The position numbers and the translations under genes are program-made. Shown piece by piece: positions 46,430-56,254 of a stretch of DNA of 64,000 bases. Positions within the stretch are counted from its first letter, which is position 1. Every line of letters starts with the position of its first letter. The notes under the pieces are model-generated. The model made no database searches, was not told where the DNA came from, and was given only the letters and a program-made list of their open reading frames with translations. The stretch is from Tectiglobus sp965247245 (GTDB taxonomy: Bacteria > Pseudomonadota > Alphaproteobacteria > Rhizobiales > Hyphomicrobiaceae). Location of the stretch: assembly GCA_965247245.1 (NCBI GenBank), contig CBDFGV010000003.1, forward strand, positions 1,426,001-1,490,000. Reading direction: 5' to 3'.

Positions 46430-46870
46430 CTACGACTGATAGCTCTTGAGGTCAGGAATCTCGGTGGAAGCTCGCGACGGCAGTGATGGCAGGCCATCCG
46501 TCCATGGCAGCCTCGATTCATCACCAACAGCATACTCCGGCGCCAGCTGGGCCGGCTCATCAAATGCACAGAGGTAGAGCTCAATAATGTCGCTATCGAT
46601 CACACGATAACTCAGTGGCGATCCACAATCGTTACAGAACCCGCGTTCGGCACGCGAGGAAGACTGGAACACTTTCTGTGCCCCTTTTGTCCAGGCAAAT
46701 TCTGAGTTAGTGCATTCCACCAAGATGCCAAACGGACCGGACACCGCCCGCTGACACATCCGGCAATGACAAAGACTGACGCGAAGCGGCGCGGCATAAA
46801 ATGCGAACCGCACCGCACCACATTGGCAACCGCCAGTGTATAGCGGTGTACGTTGATCGAGTTCCGGCAT
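46430..46870 (-). CDS. GFA/CENP-V-family zinc protein
   Basis: Product of 146 residues. Cys residues that bind zinc are in GGCQCGAVRFAF, LCHCRMCQRAVSG and GFCNDCGSPLSYRV, the standard pattern of the glutathione-dependent formaldehyde-activating (GFA) fold. Despite the name, most members have unknown function. It sits between mutA and mutB with 89 and 142 bp gaps and is on the same strand, so it may be transcribed with them; no role in B12 metabolism is known. Confidence 0.87.
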   Translation of the reverse strand: MPELDQRTPLYTGGCQCGAVRFAFYAAPLRVSLCHCRMCQRAVSGPFGILVECTNSEFAWTKGAQKVFQSSSRAERGFCNDCGSPLSYRVIDSDIIELYLCAFDEPAQLAPEYAVGDESRLPWTDGLPSLPSRASTEIPDLKSYQS

Positions 46871-46959
46871 GGCTTCACCTTGGGTCTTCTGCAGAGCTGC
46901 TCTGAGCGGCTGGAGAGTTCCAATGCTACCGCCGGCGTGTCAATTCAGCCTGCGTGACG

Positions 46960-48822
46960 CTAAATATCCAGCGTCTTGTGCAATTCATTTAGCGCGGCAA
47001 CCACATCGACCCCGACGTGGAGGAACATGTCAACACCCGCCGCACGCAGCTCAGCCTCGGCATTGCCAGGTTTACCCGCGAGCAAAACGCTCTTCGCGCC
47101 AGCCGTCTTGAGCAATGAGGCCACGGCCTCCGCCAGCTCACCGTAAGTCTCATCGGTCCCGCAAATACAGGCCACGGTCGCTCCACTCTCACTGAAGGCG
47201 TCGCCGACGTCTGCGGAGTTCGTGAAACCATCGTTACCAATTGCGGCTATCCCACCAGCTGCGAGCAAGTTGCCAGTCCAGGTCGCTCGCCCGCCGTGAT
47301 CTGCAAGCGTTCCAAGATTGGCGAGAAAAACTGCAGGTCGGGTTCCTGACTTCGTAGCCGCAGCATCCGCCGCATCCCTCATGATCTCGAAAGGCTCGGC
47401 CAGACGCTGGCTTGGAAGTGGGTCGCCGATCCGCTCTCCCTCAGCAACAGAAGTTGCCGCTTTCGGTGCAACTTCCAGGACGCTCTCATCTGTTTCTGCC
47501 AAATTGGGAAACTCGCTTGTTCCCGTCAAAGCGATCTTGCGCGTCGCAATTTGCTTGTCTCTGTGCTGACGCACCTTGGCAATGCGCTCTTGCACTCCGC
47601 CCGCCTTAAAGCTCTCGGCAAGCCCACCTTCACGCTCGATATCTTGAAACTCTAGCCAGGCTGCTGCGCAGAGCTCGTCTGTGATCGCCTCATAGGCGCC
47701 CGCTCCAGCAGCTGGATCCGCGACACGCCAAAGATTTGACTCTTCCATCAAGATAGTTTGCGTGTTGCGTGCAACCCTCCGGCCAAACGCATTAGGCAGC
47801 CCAAGAGGCAACGTGTAAGGCAGCACCGAAATGCTGTCAGCGCCGCCGATGCTCGCCGCAGCTGTCGCCATCGTGGTGCGCAGCATATTCACAGCCGGAT
47901 CACGCCGGCTCATCATACGCCACGCAGTTTCGGCGTGAATATCGAAAGGCCGCTGATCGAGATCGGAAGCCTCTTCAACGCGGGCCCAGAGCAGACGGAG
48001 CGCCCGCAGTTTGGCAATCGACAGGAACTGGTCAGCGTCAATCGCAACCGTCCAAGACAAACACTTCCTTGCCTCGTCGAGCGATAAGCCGTTTTCCGAC
48101 AGAGCCCTGAGGTAAGCTACACCCATTGCCAGGCCGGCGGCGAGTTCCTGTGCTTCGGATCCTCCGGCCTCATGAACCGGTCGCATATCACAATTGACAA
48201 GTGGGCATTGAAATCCATCAGCCCGAAGCTGACTAACGGTCGACGCCAGATCGCCGGCCCAGTCGGCCTCTGATGCGCCGGTGCGCATCAGACAACCAAG
48301 CGGGTCCAACCCAAAATTGATAGACAAGTTCGCCGCGTCGTGCCCACTCGCTTTGACAAACTTGGAAACGACACTTGAACTGGCTGAGCCGCCGTCGCGA
48401 GGCTCGACGCGTAAACCGATCATATCGAGCGAGACATTCGCAAGTGCCTGGGTGAGAGCTTCGCTTGATGAGATATCCAGACCATAGCCGGCCGAGCGCA
48501 TTGAACCAGGCTCAACGACCACGAGTTGATTGGCACCGTTTTCCAGATCCTGTAGTGCGAGTGAATTGGCCTGCTCAGGGTCTGGATGGTCAATCCTTTG
48601 CGCAATCCCCCACGGTTGCCCACTGCCGGCTGTCGTAATGGGCTGTGCGGTTGGAGCCTGCTGGTAGAGTGGCTGTAAAGCGATGTTGTCCTGCGTTCGC
48701 GAGACGAGCCGCCTCTCGAAATCAGCACCTTTCAGGGCCTTATCGACCAACGCTCGCCACTGAGCATCATCAGCTTGTCCGAAGTCACCATTGAGATAAA
48801 GATCTGAGGGCAGCGTACTCAT
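46960..48822 (-). CDS. mutA: Methylmalonyl-CoA mutase small subunit
   Basis: Product of 620 residues homologous to the large subunit, as in heterodimeric mutases. The barrel part shows FGLDPLGCLMRTG and RVARNTQTILMEESNLWRVADPAAGAGAYE. The C-terminal domain keeps the B12-like fold (TYGELAEAVASLLKTAGAKSVLLAGKPGN) but lacks the DxHxxG cobalt motif, so it is catalytically silent and supports MutB. It is the first gene of the mutA-GFA-mutB stretch. No cobalamin riboswitch is seen before it. Confidence 0.93.
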   Translation of the reverse strand: MSTLPSDLYLNGDFGQADDAQWRALVDKALKGADFERRLVSRTQDNIALQPLYQQAPTAQPITTAGSGQPWGIAQRIDHPDPEQANSLALQDLENGANQLVVVEPGSMRSAGYGLDISSSEALTQALANVSLDMIGLRVEPRDGGSASSSVVSKFVKASGHDAANLSINFGLDPLGCLMRTGASEADWAGDLASTVSQLRADGFQCPLVNCDMRPVHEAGGSEAQELAAGLAMGVAYLRALSENGLSLDEARKCLSWTVAIDADQFLSIAKLRALRLLWARVEEASDLDQRPFDIHAETAWRMMSRRDPAVNMLRTTMATAAASIGGADSISVLPYTLPLGLPNAFGRRVARNTQTILMEESNLWRVADPAAGAGAYEAITDELCAAAWLEFQDIEREGGLAESFKAGGVQERIAKVRQHRDKQIATRKIALTGTSEFPNLAETDESVLEVAPKAATSVAEGERIGDPLPSQRLAEPFEIMRDAADAAATKSGTRPAVFLANLGTLADHGGRATWTGNLLAAGGIAAIGNDGFTNSADVGDAFSESGATVACICGTDETYGELAEAVASLLKTAGAKSVLLAGKPGNAEAELRAAGVDMFLHVGVDVVAALNELHKTLDI

Positions 48823-49108
48823 GTTGGATCCGTGTCAGAAACGCAATTGAGATTGCAATAGACCCGAGCAGACGAAAGATCCAGACCGCCAAACGTACCA
48901 TCTATTGGGTTAAGCGAACGCTGATCAAATCAGCCCAGATTCTACTCATTCTCGGAATAATTGTGCCAGCGTTAACACAATCGACTGAATTTTCCTGTTT
49001 AAAAGCAACGATCTCTGTATTTCGTTGCAGCCTTATGTTCAGGTTGTGACCAGATACTTTTAGACGGCAGTGGCTCTCGATGCCCCCCTTGCCGAGCGGA
49101 GTGGCGTT

Positions 49109-49705
49109 ATGCACCGCATACTGCTGACAGTACTGAGCACATTCCTGGCGTTCGTGTTTATTGCAGGCGCATCCGCTGACGCCCGCCCACGCACAGTCAA
49201 ATTCGATCTCGGCTATCCGGCAGGCTCTATCATCGTGATTAACAACGAGCGTGCTCTCTACTACGTCCTGGGCGACGGCAAGGCTATCCGTTATCCCGTC
49301 GCGGTCGGCAATCGCAAAGAGCTTTGGACTGGCCGGACATTCGTTTCGATGAAGAAGAAGAACCCGTGGTGGTTTCCGATTGGTGGTGGCCGGCCACATC
49401 GCGGCGGGCTTCCAACCAACCCACTCGGAAAACGCGCACTCTATCTCGACTGGTCCTTGCTTCGAATCCACGGCACGCCGTCGCGCGGCTCAATCGGGAG
49501 CGCCGTCTCTAACGGTTGCATCCGCATGCTCAACGAAGACGTCATTCACCTCTACGAGAAGGTGCACATCGGCGCGCCGGTTATCGCCGTCAATCGCCGG
49601 GCCGAGGCCGGCCGATTTCTCAAACCGCATGTCTCCGGCAAGCTTCCGGCTTACACCCGTAGATCAAAGCGCAGGCGATCTGCCCGCGCGCGTTCCCGAC
49701 GGTAA
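49109..49705 (+). CDS. L,D-transpeptidase (YkuD family), secreted
   Basis: Product of 198 residues starting MHRILLTVLSTFLAFVFIAG, a clear signal peptide; GGAG lies 7 bp upstream. The YkuD domain has the catalytic pair His121 in RIHGTPS and Cys137 in SNGCIRML. It probably cross-links peptidoglycan or links proteins to it in the periplasm. The C-terminus is strongly basic (RRSKRRRSARARSRR), perhaps binding acidic wall polymers. It is transcribed away from mutA, with 286 bp between that show no further gene. Confidence 0.9.
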   Translation: MHRILLTVLSTFLAFVFIAGASADARPRTVKFDLGYPAGSIIVINNERALYYVLGDGKAIRYPVAVGNRKELWTGRTFVSMKKKNPWWFPIGGGRPHRGGLPTNPLGKRALYLDWSLLRIHGTPSRGSIGSAVSNGCIRMLNEDVIHLYEKVHIGAPVIAVNRRAEAGRFLKPHVSGKLPAYTRRSKRRRSARARSRR

Positions 49706-49785
49706 CTAGGGCTTGTAGCGTCCGCTGGCTTGGCGATGTCACCGCCAACGTGGTCGGGTCATGATGATCGCTACGCGACTAGTTT

Positions 49786-50235
49786 TTAGGCGAGCCTGAT
49801 GAGCGAAATTTTCTCGCCTGGTGTCACAACGTCCAATGCAGAAGTATCTCCGCTAACCTTCGCCCAGATATTGCAAGGCCTCATCAATCGGATCTCGTTT
49901 GGCTTCGAGATCGGTGTTGGCCCCCATCCGATCATGACGCGGTCATCTTCGCTCCAATAGCAGACGTCTCCAATTGAGGCGTTCAATCTGGCCGTGCGCT
50001 CCCGTCCGGCCCGCACAGGGCATTCAAAGTGGATCGAGCCCCCCCAGGTCTCAGCAATTGAGAACAATGGTAAGGCTCGCCAGATCAAGTCTGCTGTGAC
50101 CGTATCCAAGAGTTGCAACTGCAGCTTGACGCGACCAGCTGTCAGCTGGGCCACCCGCGTCTCCTTCGGCCCCGCGCGTTTTCGGGGCGTTGCCTTTTTA
50201 GTTTTGTTTGATGTACGCAGGAGATTAGTCGGCAT
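49786..50235 (-). CDS. Cyclophilin-like fold protein (PF04126-type)
   Basis: Product of 149 residues; GAGGG precedes the ATG. After a basic leader, the domain reads DTVTADLIWRALPLFSIAETWGGSIHFECPV, then ASIGDVCYWSEDDRVMIGWGPTPIS and IWAKVSGD, the pattern of the DUF369 cyclophilin-like family. Known structures have a cyclophilin-like barrel, but prolyl isomerase activity is not established for the family. It lies downstream of fabF on the same strand, with 88 bp between. Confidence 0.78.
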   Translation of the reverse strand: MPTNLLRTSNKTKKATPRKRAGPKETRVAQLTAGRVKLQLQLLDTVTADLIWRALPLFSIAETWGGSIHFECPVRAGRERTARLNASIGDVCYWSEDDRVMIGWGPTPISKPNEIRLMRPCNIWAKVSGDTSALDVVTPGEKISLIRLA

Positions 50236-50323
50236 AACTGGCCCTCAGAGAGGTCTTCACCGCGTCAGCGGCACGCTCACTCGGGACGCCACATGCAATG
50301 CTGGCTAGCAGACGCAATCAAAG

Positions 50324-51565
50324 TCAGTCCGGAGAAGGACCAAATACCAACACCGCATTCAGACCACCGAAGGCGAACGAGTTCGACATCGTGTAGTTAA
50401 TTGGCATTTCGCGGCTGTTGTTGGGCACGTAATCCAGATCGCAGTCCGGATCGGCCTCATCGAGACCAATCGTCGGTGGAGCGACATTGTCCTGCATCGC
50501 TTTAATGCACGCAACGGCTTCAATTCCTCCACCGGCCCCGAGTGGGTGACCATGCATGGACTTGGTGGACGAAATGGGAAGCTTCTCAGCATGCCCGCCA
50601 AACACTTCTTTGATCGCGTTGGTTTCGTTTTTGTCGTTGATGGTCGTGGCAGTTCCGTGCGCGTTCAGGTAGTCGATTTCTGTTGGAGGAAGACCAGCGT
50701 CTTCGAGTGCAAGGCGCATAGCCTCGCGTGGTCCCTCGACATCCGGGTTGACCATATCCTTGGAGTCCGAGGTCATGCCATATCCACAAAGCTCGGCGAG
50801 AATGGTCGCACCACGCCGTTTTGCATGCTCGTACTCTTCAAGCAGGAGTATCCCGGCACCCTCACCGAGCACCGTACCGTTGCGCTTCTTAGCGAACGGG
50901 AAAACCCCCTCAGGCGAAAGGACATGAAGCGCCTGCCACGCCTTCATGGTCCCATAGTTGATCACAGACTCTGACGCTCCTGCAATGGCCACATCAACAA
51001 CGTTGTTGCGAATGTAGTCTCGAGCGAGACCGATCGCGTGCGTCGCAGTCGAACAGGCACTGCACGTTGCGAAAGTAGGACCTTTCACACCGAACTCGAT
51101 CCCGACGTGAGCCGAAGCGGACGACCCGATGATCCGAAGCAGTGTTAGTGGATGTGTTGCGCGCTTATTCTCAATAAACAGGTCGCGATAGGCCTTTTCA
51201 TACGTGACGAGACCGCCAGCGCCTGAGCCAATAATGCACGCCGCCCGATAAGGGTCCGTCATCGGGACCTCGATGCCAGACATTTTAACCGCCTCATCCG
51301 CGGCCGCTCCAGCGAACCAGGAATAGCGATCAGCATGCATAATGATCTTGTCGCGAGAAAAGTGCTTTAGGCGTGGCTTGGGGTCAAAATCGTGAATCTG
51401 AGCAGCGATCTTGATCTTGAGATCTTCCAGCGGAAATCCATCAAGCGGGCTGACACCGCAATCGCCACGCTTAATGCCGGCCCAGAAGTCGTCAACCGTC
51501 GATCCAATTGGCGAAACGACGCCCATCCCGGTCACAACGACCCGGCGCATACCTTTATCTGCCAT
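50324..51565 (-). CDS. fabF: Beta-ketoacyl-ACP synthase II (FabF-type)
   Basis: Product of 413 residues. The nucleophile Cys171 is in SACSTATHAIG, with His and Lys of the active site in NAHGTATTINDKNE and SSTKSMHGHPLGAGG. It elongates ACP-bound acyl chains. It follows a gene for an ACP after 77 bp on the same strand, so the two form a dedicated pair. Such pairs outside the main fab cluster often serve special fatty acids such as those of lipid A; no acyltransferase or dehydratase gene is adjacent, so the product is not clear. Confidence 0.9.
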   Translation of the reverse strand: MADKGMRRVVVTGMGVVSPIGSTVDDFWAGIKRGDCGVSPLDGFPLEDLKIKIAAQIHDFDPKPRLKHFSRDKIIMHADRYSWFAGAAADEAVKMSGIEVPMTDPYRAACIIGSGAGGLVTYEKAYRDLFIENKRATHPLTLLRIIGSSASAHVGIEFGVKGPTFATCSACSTATHAIGLARDYIRNNVVDVAIAGASESVINYGTMKAWQALHVLSPEGVFPFAKKRNGTVLGEGAGILLLEEYEHAKRRGATILAELCGYGMTSDSKDMVNPDVEGPREAMRLALEDAGLPPTEIDYLNAHGTATTINDKNETNAIKEVFGGHAEKLPISSTKSMHGHPLGAGGGIEAVACIKAMQDNVAPPTIGLDEADPDCDLDYVPNNSREMPINYTMSNSFAFGGLNAVLVFGPSPD

Positions 51566-51642
51566 AAGTTCTCTTTTCCTGATGGAGGATGCGCGGAGTA
51601 AAGCACGATCTCAGATCAGCAATTCGGGCCAAAGGGCGCCAA

Positions 51643-51921
51643 TTAGGCGCTTGCGCTTGCAGCGTCCTTGCCCGATTCAGCAATCAGAGACTTCACGCGC
51701 TCCACAACCGAACCAACGGTCTGGAAATCCTCGGTCGACTCTTCATTGGCATTATATGGGATTTCAATCCCGAACGAATCTTCGATATCAAAAACGATCA
51801 TCGCAAGATCCAGCGATTCGATCTGAAGATCAGCAAGCGCCGTCGACTCGTTGATGTCATCCCGCGGCTCTTTCATGTGCTTCTTCAGAATTTCAACAAT
51901 CTTCGTCGCCACGTCGTCCAT
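51643..51921 (-). CDS. Acyl carrier protein
   Basis: Product of 92 residues starting MDDVATKIVEILKK; GGGAG precedes it. The phosphopantetheine Ser is in QIESLDLAM, a DSL-type site with Glu for Asp. Helices and acidic surface fit an ACP. Length equals that of rhizobial AcpXL (92), but similarity to AcpXL beyond the core is limited. It is cotranscribed with the FabF gene downstream. Confidence 0.88.
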   Translation of the reverse strand: MDDVATKIVEILKKHMKEPRDDINESTALADLQIESLDLAMIVFDIEDSFGIEIPYNANEESTEDFQTVGSVVERVKSLIAESGKDAASASA

Positions 51922-52307
51922 ATTCACTCTCCCATGGTGCCGATCTGGAAGCACCGGACCAAGCTACGTCGTTACTTCGTAGTCCAGGCACTCTTGGTCA
52001 ACAAGCAAGATCGTCACATAACCGTAAATGACGCGAACGTCCAGTTGGCCTACTGGAACGATGCACTCTGGCAGAACCAGCAAAATTCGTGCCGAGGCCA
52101 CCGGCCGACGTCATAAAGTCTTCAAATTCCCATTAGCTCGCTATTTGCACAAACAGCAAGCGTCTTTCTCATGCTAGCCTTAAAGCCGGAAACGATGTCT
52201 TATTGGTTAACGCATACAACAATCTCGCAGAGCATAGCGCCTCAATGCTCCGTATTGAACGAAAGATAAGCCACGCCAAGGCTTAACAAGGGTGGAGACG
52301 TACCATA
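51922..52307. other. 386-bp divergent gap, ACP / fadD
   Basis: This region lies between the divergent ACP and fadD genes and should hold promoters for both. It has an imperfect repeat TCAAT-N7-ATTGA near 52242-52258 that could be a regulator site for fadD. No short gene is supported. Confidence 0.4.
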
Positions 52308-54071
52308 ATGTCACAGGATCCGGCTGCCAATCCCGCGTCAGCAGCAAACGACGTCCCGCACAATAACGGCAACGCAGAGTTTCCATGGCTGGCGCATTAT
52401 CCACCCAACCTCGACTGGCATCGCCCGTACGAAGCCCGTCCGCTGTATGAGCTGCTGGACAATGCCATCTCGGCGAAGTCCGGCAAGATCTGCACAAATT
52501 TTCTCGGCAAGAAACTGACATACGCCGACATCGGACAGCGCGTGAACCATGCAGCTTCCGGCCTTGCAAAACTTGGCATCGGTCGTGGTAGCAAGGTTGG
52601 GCTATTTCTGCCGAACTGTCCGACCTTCATCATATTTTACTTTGCCACTCTCAAGCTGGGCGCAACGGTTGTTAACTACAACCCGCTGTATACTCACGAA
52701 GAACTGACTTTTCAGGTCGAAAACAGCGAAACCGATATCATGGTTACGTTGGACCTCAAGGTCCTCTTCGACAAGGTCGAAGGCCTGCTAGAAGCCGGCG
52801 TCCTGAAGCAGGCGGTCATCGGCGCGTTCCCAAAGCTCCTGCCAGGTGTGAAATCCACACTCTTCAAACTGGTGAAGGGCAAGGAACTCGCCAAACCCCG
52901 GCGTTCCAAGGTGATTTCCAAGCTCGTCTTCGAAGAGGATGTCCTGAACAACGACGGCCAGTTCGAGGCAGCGCAGATCGATCCCCTGAACGATGTCGCC
53001 GTACTACAGTATACCGGCGGCACCACCGGTCGGCCCAAGGGTGCGATGCTGACCCACGCCAACTTGTATATAAATACTATGCAGGTCATGGACTGGTCAG
53101 GCGATCTCACCAAGACTGACCAGAGAGTACTCGGCGCCCTGCCATTCTTTCACGTTTTCGCTATGACCGTGGTGATGAACTTTGCCATCGCATCAGCGTC
53201 TGAAATCGTGATCATGCCGCGTTTCGTTCTGGACGACGCCCTCAAGCTGATCAGCACGACCAAACCGACGGTCATGCCGGGCGTGCCGACCATTTTCAAC
53301 GCCATGATCCATCACCCCAAACTCAAGTCATTTGACCTCTCGTCCCTGCAGTTTTGCTTCGCGGGCGGTGCCGCTCTGCCTTTGGACGTTAAAACCCGCT
53401 TCGAAGAGCTGACAGGATGCAAGCTGGTGGAAGGTTATGGTCTGTCCGAGACCTCACCCGTCGCAACCGCCAATCCCTTGCATGGTGCTGTCAAAGAGAA
53501 TTGTATCGGTCAGCCTATTCCCCAAACGACGATTTCGCTGCGCGACCTCGAAGATCCCAACAAGGAAGTGCCGCTGGGTGAACGCGGCGAAGTTTGTATT
53601 CGTGGGCCACAGGTTATGAAAGGGTATTGGAACAACCCGGAAGCAACCGAAAGCGCCTTCGTTGGAGAGTTTTTCCGAACCGGTGATGTCGCCGTGATGG
53701 ATGACGAAGGCTTCTTCTTTATCGTCGATCGCATCAAGGATCTCATTATCTGCTCCGGTTACAACGTCTATCCGCGGGTAATCGAAGAGGCACTCTACGA
53801 CCATCCTGACGTCGAAGAGACAACTGTGATCGGCATCAAGGACGACTATCGCGGCGAAGCGCCCAAAGCGTTCGTCAAACTGCGGGAGGGTTCGAGTGTC
53901 ACGATCGACGATCTGTTCGCGCATCTTGAGCCCAAGATCTCCAAGATCGAAATGCCTTCTCAAATTGAACTTCGCTCAGAACTGCCAAAGACTATGATCG
54001 GCAAACTGTCGAAGAAGGAACTGAAAGCCGAAGAAGACGCAAAGTATGAGGCCCAGGCCCAAAACGCTTAG
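52308..54071 (+). CDS. fadD: Long-chain fatty acid-CoA ligase
   Basis: Product of 587 residues. The AMP-binding motif YTGGTTGRPKGAMLTHANL is near residues 243-261, then YGLSETSPV, GDVAVMDDEGFFFIVDRIKDLIICSGYNVYPRVIEEAL for the FACS signature, and the catalytic Lys in KTMIGKLSKKEL. It couples long-chain fatty acids to CoA at the inner face of the membrane. It is directed away from the ACP-FabF pair and lies 2.6 kb from the fadI-fadJ-fadE block. Confidence 0.9.
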   Translation: MSQDPAANPASAANDVPHNNGNAEFPWLAHYPPNLDWHRPYEARPLYELLDNAISAKSGKICTNFLGKKLTYADIGQRVNHAASGLAKLGIGRGSKVGLFLPNCPTFIIFYFATLKLGATVVNYNPLYTHEELTFQVENSETDIMVTLDLKVLFDKVEGLLEAGVLKQAVIGAFPKLLPGVKSTLFKLVKGKELAKPRRSKVISKLVFEEDVLNNDGQFEAAQIDPLNDVAVLQYTGGTTGRPKGAMLTHANLYINTMQVMDWSGDLTKTDQRVLGALPFFHVFAMTVVMNFAIASASEIVIMPRFVLDDALKLISTTKPTVMPGVPTIFNAMIHHPKLKSFDLSSLQFCFAGGAALPLDVKTRFEELTGCKLVEGYGLSETSPVATANPLHGAVKENCIGQPIPQTTISLRDLEDPNKEVPLGERGEVCIRGPQVMKGYWNNPEATESAFVGEFFRTGDVAVMDDEGFFFIVDRIKDLIICSGYNVYPRVIEEALYDHPDVEETTVIGIKDDYRGEAPKAFVKLREGSSVTIDDLFAHLEPKISKIEMPSQIELRSELPKTMIGKLSKKELKAEEDAKYEAQAQNA

Positions 54072-54120
54072 CACCCCAATTGACTCTCAAATGCGGCCAA
54101 CCCACCGAAAGGATGCAACG

Positions 54121-54879
54121 GTGATGCCCCGGTTACGCGGCCAGTGCCTCAACAAGACGATCCTCGTTGGGATCTCCCTTGCTCTCGCCTCGACATCGAT
54201 CCCGGCGACCGCCGCGGCGAACACTTGTCCCGCTGAGTTGCAGAACGCAACGCGTCTTCTGCTCGTCACGACACCGACGTTCAACACGTTCAAAGGTTCG
54301 GTAGTTACTTATTCTCGCAACTCCCCGTCGGCAGATTGGAAGCCCAACGGCAGCCGCAAGCCAATCGTCGTAGGTCGCAAGGGTCTTGCCTGGGGCTGGA
54401 CGGCGGCCAGCTTTGCAAGCCCCGGCGAACCGATGAAACGCGAAGGAGACAAGCGGGCACCGGCCGGCATATTCACCATCGGGCAGCCGTTCGGAACATT
54501 TGACAAACAGCTGAAGGGATTTGTCAGGCTGCGCAAGGGCCAGCACTTCTGCGTCGACGACGTCAAATCGAGGCACTATGGCCGGATTGTCCCGCGTAAA
54601 ACCGCCGGCCGAGGAACCAGCGGAGAAGAGATGGCCAAGATCAGCCTGTACCGCCAAGGTTTGGTTGTGAACTATCCGCCAAACGCCAAGAAGCGTGCAG
54701 GTTCGTGTATATTCGTCCACGTCTGGCGCCGCCCCAACAGTCCAACGGTTGGTTGCGTCGCCGCAAGCGCAGCAAACGTTGATCGCATGCAAAGATTTGC
54801 GGCTGGCGGAGCAACCGCGATCGCAATTCTCCCAGAGACGGCGCGCGCGCGATTTGGCAACTGCCTGCCGCAGAGCTAG
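54121..54879 (+). CDS. Secreted YkuD-type L,D-transpeptidase-like protein
   Basis: Product of 252 residues from a GTG placed 7 bp after AAGGA; an ATG one codon later is equally possible. A signal peptide ends near residue 38 (TSIPATAAA). The domain has RAPAGIFTIGQPFG and GSCIFVHVWRRPNSPTVGCVAAS, with the catalytic His and Cys of the YkuD fold. This type (DUF-like, sometimes listed as YkuD-like ErfK) has no characterised substrate. It lies 50 bp after fadD. Confidence 0.85.
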   Translation: MMPRLRGQCLNKTILVGISLALASTSIPATAAANTCPAELQNATRLLLVTTPTFNTFKGSVVTYSRNSPSADWKPNGSRKPIVVGRKGLAWGWTAASFASPGEPMKREGDKRAPAGIFTIGQPFGTFDKQLKGFVRLRKGQHFCVDDVKSRHYGRIVPRKTAGRGTSGEEMAKISLYRQGLVVNYPPNAKKRAGSCIFVHVWRRPNSPTVGCVAASAANVDRMQRFAAGGATAIAILPETARARFGNCLPQS

Positions 54880-54902
54880 GAGCCAACTTGACGTGCCGGC
54901 GG

Positions 54903-56198
54903 CTAGGCCGCCGCTCGCTCCGTACCTTCCATAATGGCCGCAACACCCATGCCGCCTGCGGTGCAGATCGAAATCAGCCCGCGTGCATCCTTCTGACCAT
55001 CGAGAAGCTTGGCCAGATTGGCAGCAATGCGCGCGCCAGTTGCGGCGAACGGATGTCCGACCGCAAGAGATGAGCCTTTGACGTTCATCTTGGTTCGATC
55101 AATCGATCCCAGCGGTGCATCGCGACCGAGATGTTTGCGACAGTACTCTGCATCTTCCCAGGCTCTGAGTGTCGAAAGAACCTGTGCGGCAAACGCCTCG
55201 TGAATCTCGTAGAAATCAAAGTCCTGCAAGCTAAGCCCTGCTCGCTCAAGCATCTTGGAAACCGCAATCGTGGGAGCCATCAATAGACCCTCGCCTGCCA
55301 CGAAGTTGTTAGCCGCCGTTTGATAGGTCGTGAGGTAAGCCTGGATCGGCAGACCGCGCGCCTTGGCCCAATCCTCTGATGCCAGCAGAACAGCAGCAGC
55401 TCCGTCGGTTAGAGGCGTAGAGTTGGCGGCCGACAAGGTCCCACGCTCAGAACGCTCGAATGCATTGCGCAGAGTTGCAAGCTTGTCCGCCTCCATGTCT
55501 TCGCGCAGGTTGTTGTCACGGAAAACACCGGCACATGGAACCAAGAGATCGTCCATGTAGCCTTCACGATAGGCCTCAGCAGCCTTGGCATGGCTCTCCA
55601 TCGCCAATTGATCTTGTTGGTCTCTCGGTATGTGCCACTCCTGCGCCATGAGCTCACAATGCTGTCCCATCGACATGCCGGTGCGTGGCTCGGCAACAGA
55701 TGGAGGCAACGGCGCCAACTCACGTGCCGAAAGCCCCTTAAACGCACCGATTTTGGACCAAGTCCCCTTGCGCTGCGTCATATCCATCAGGCGCTTTGAA
55801 AACTTCTTCGAGAACACGATTGGGGCGTCAGACGTTGTGTCCGAGCCCATTGCGATACCGCTCTCGATCTCACCAGTGGCAATCTTCGACGCAATTCCCA
55901 TCGCCGCCTGCAAACTCGTGCCGCAGGCCTGCATCATGGTTGTGCCAGGCGTTGTCGGCGCCAGGTCTGACCCGACCACCGCCTCACGCGCCAGGTTCCA
56001 GTCCTTGGAGTGCGTGACGACAGCACCACCCACCACGTCATCGATGTGTTGACCCGACAAGTTGTACTTCTCACTAAGGCCATTGAGAGTGGTCGTTAGC
56101 ATGTCAAGGTTCGACAAATCCGAGTAAAGCGTGTTCGAGCGGCAAAACGGAATGCGCACACCGCCAACAACGGCAACACGGCGGGATGTCTGGTTCAT
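54903..56198 (-). CDS. fadI: Acetyl-CoA acyltransferase (3-ketoacyl-CoA thiolase)
   Basis: Product of 431 residues. The first nucleophile Cys is in MMQACGTSLQAAMG, and the second half has the NVKGSSLAVGHPFAATGAR and ICTAGGMGVAAI motifs with catalytic His and Cys. It cleaves 3-ketoacyl-CoA to acetyl-CoA and a shortened acyl-CoA. AAGGA precedes the ATG. It is the last gene of a fadE-fadJ-fadI order. Confidence 0.92.
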   Translation of the reverse strand: MNQTSRRVAVVGGVRIPFCRSNTLYSDLSNLDMLTTTLNGLSEKYNLSGQHIDDVVGGAVVTHSKDWNLAREAVVGSDLAPTTPGTTMMQACGTSLQAAMGIASKIATGEIESGIAMGSDTTSDAPIVFSKKFSKRLMDMTQRKGTWSKIGAFKGLSARELAPLPPSVAEPRTGMSMGQHCELMAQEWHIPRDQQDQLAMESHAKAAEAYREGYMDDLLVPCAGVFRDNNLREDMEADKLATLRNAFERSERGTLSAANSTPLTDGAAAVLLASEDWAKARGLPIQAYLTTYQTAANNFVAGEGLLMAPTIAVSKMLERAGLSLQDFDFYEIHEAFAAQVLSTLRAWEDAEYCRKHLGRDAPLGSIDRTKMNVKGSSLAVGHPFAATGARIAANLAKLLDGQKDARGLISICTAGGMGVAAIMEGTERAAA

Positions 56199-56254
56199 GG
56201 GATTTGTCCTTCGCCCCAGAGTGGTTTCCTAAGATGTTTCGATAAACAACTGCA

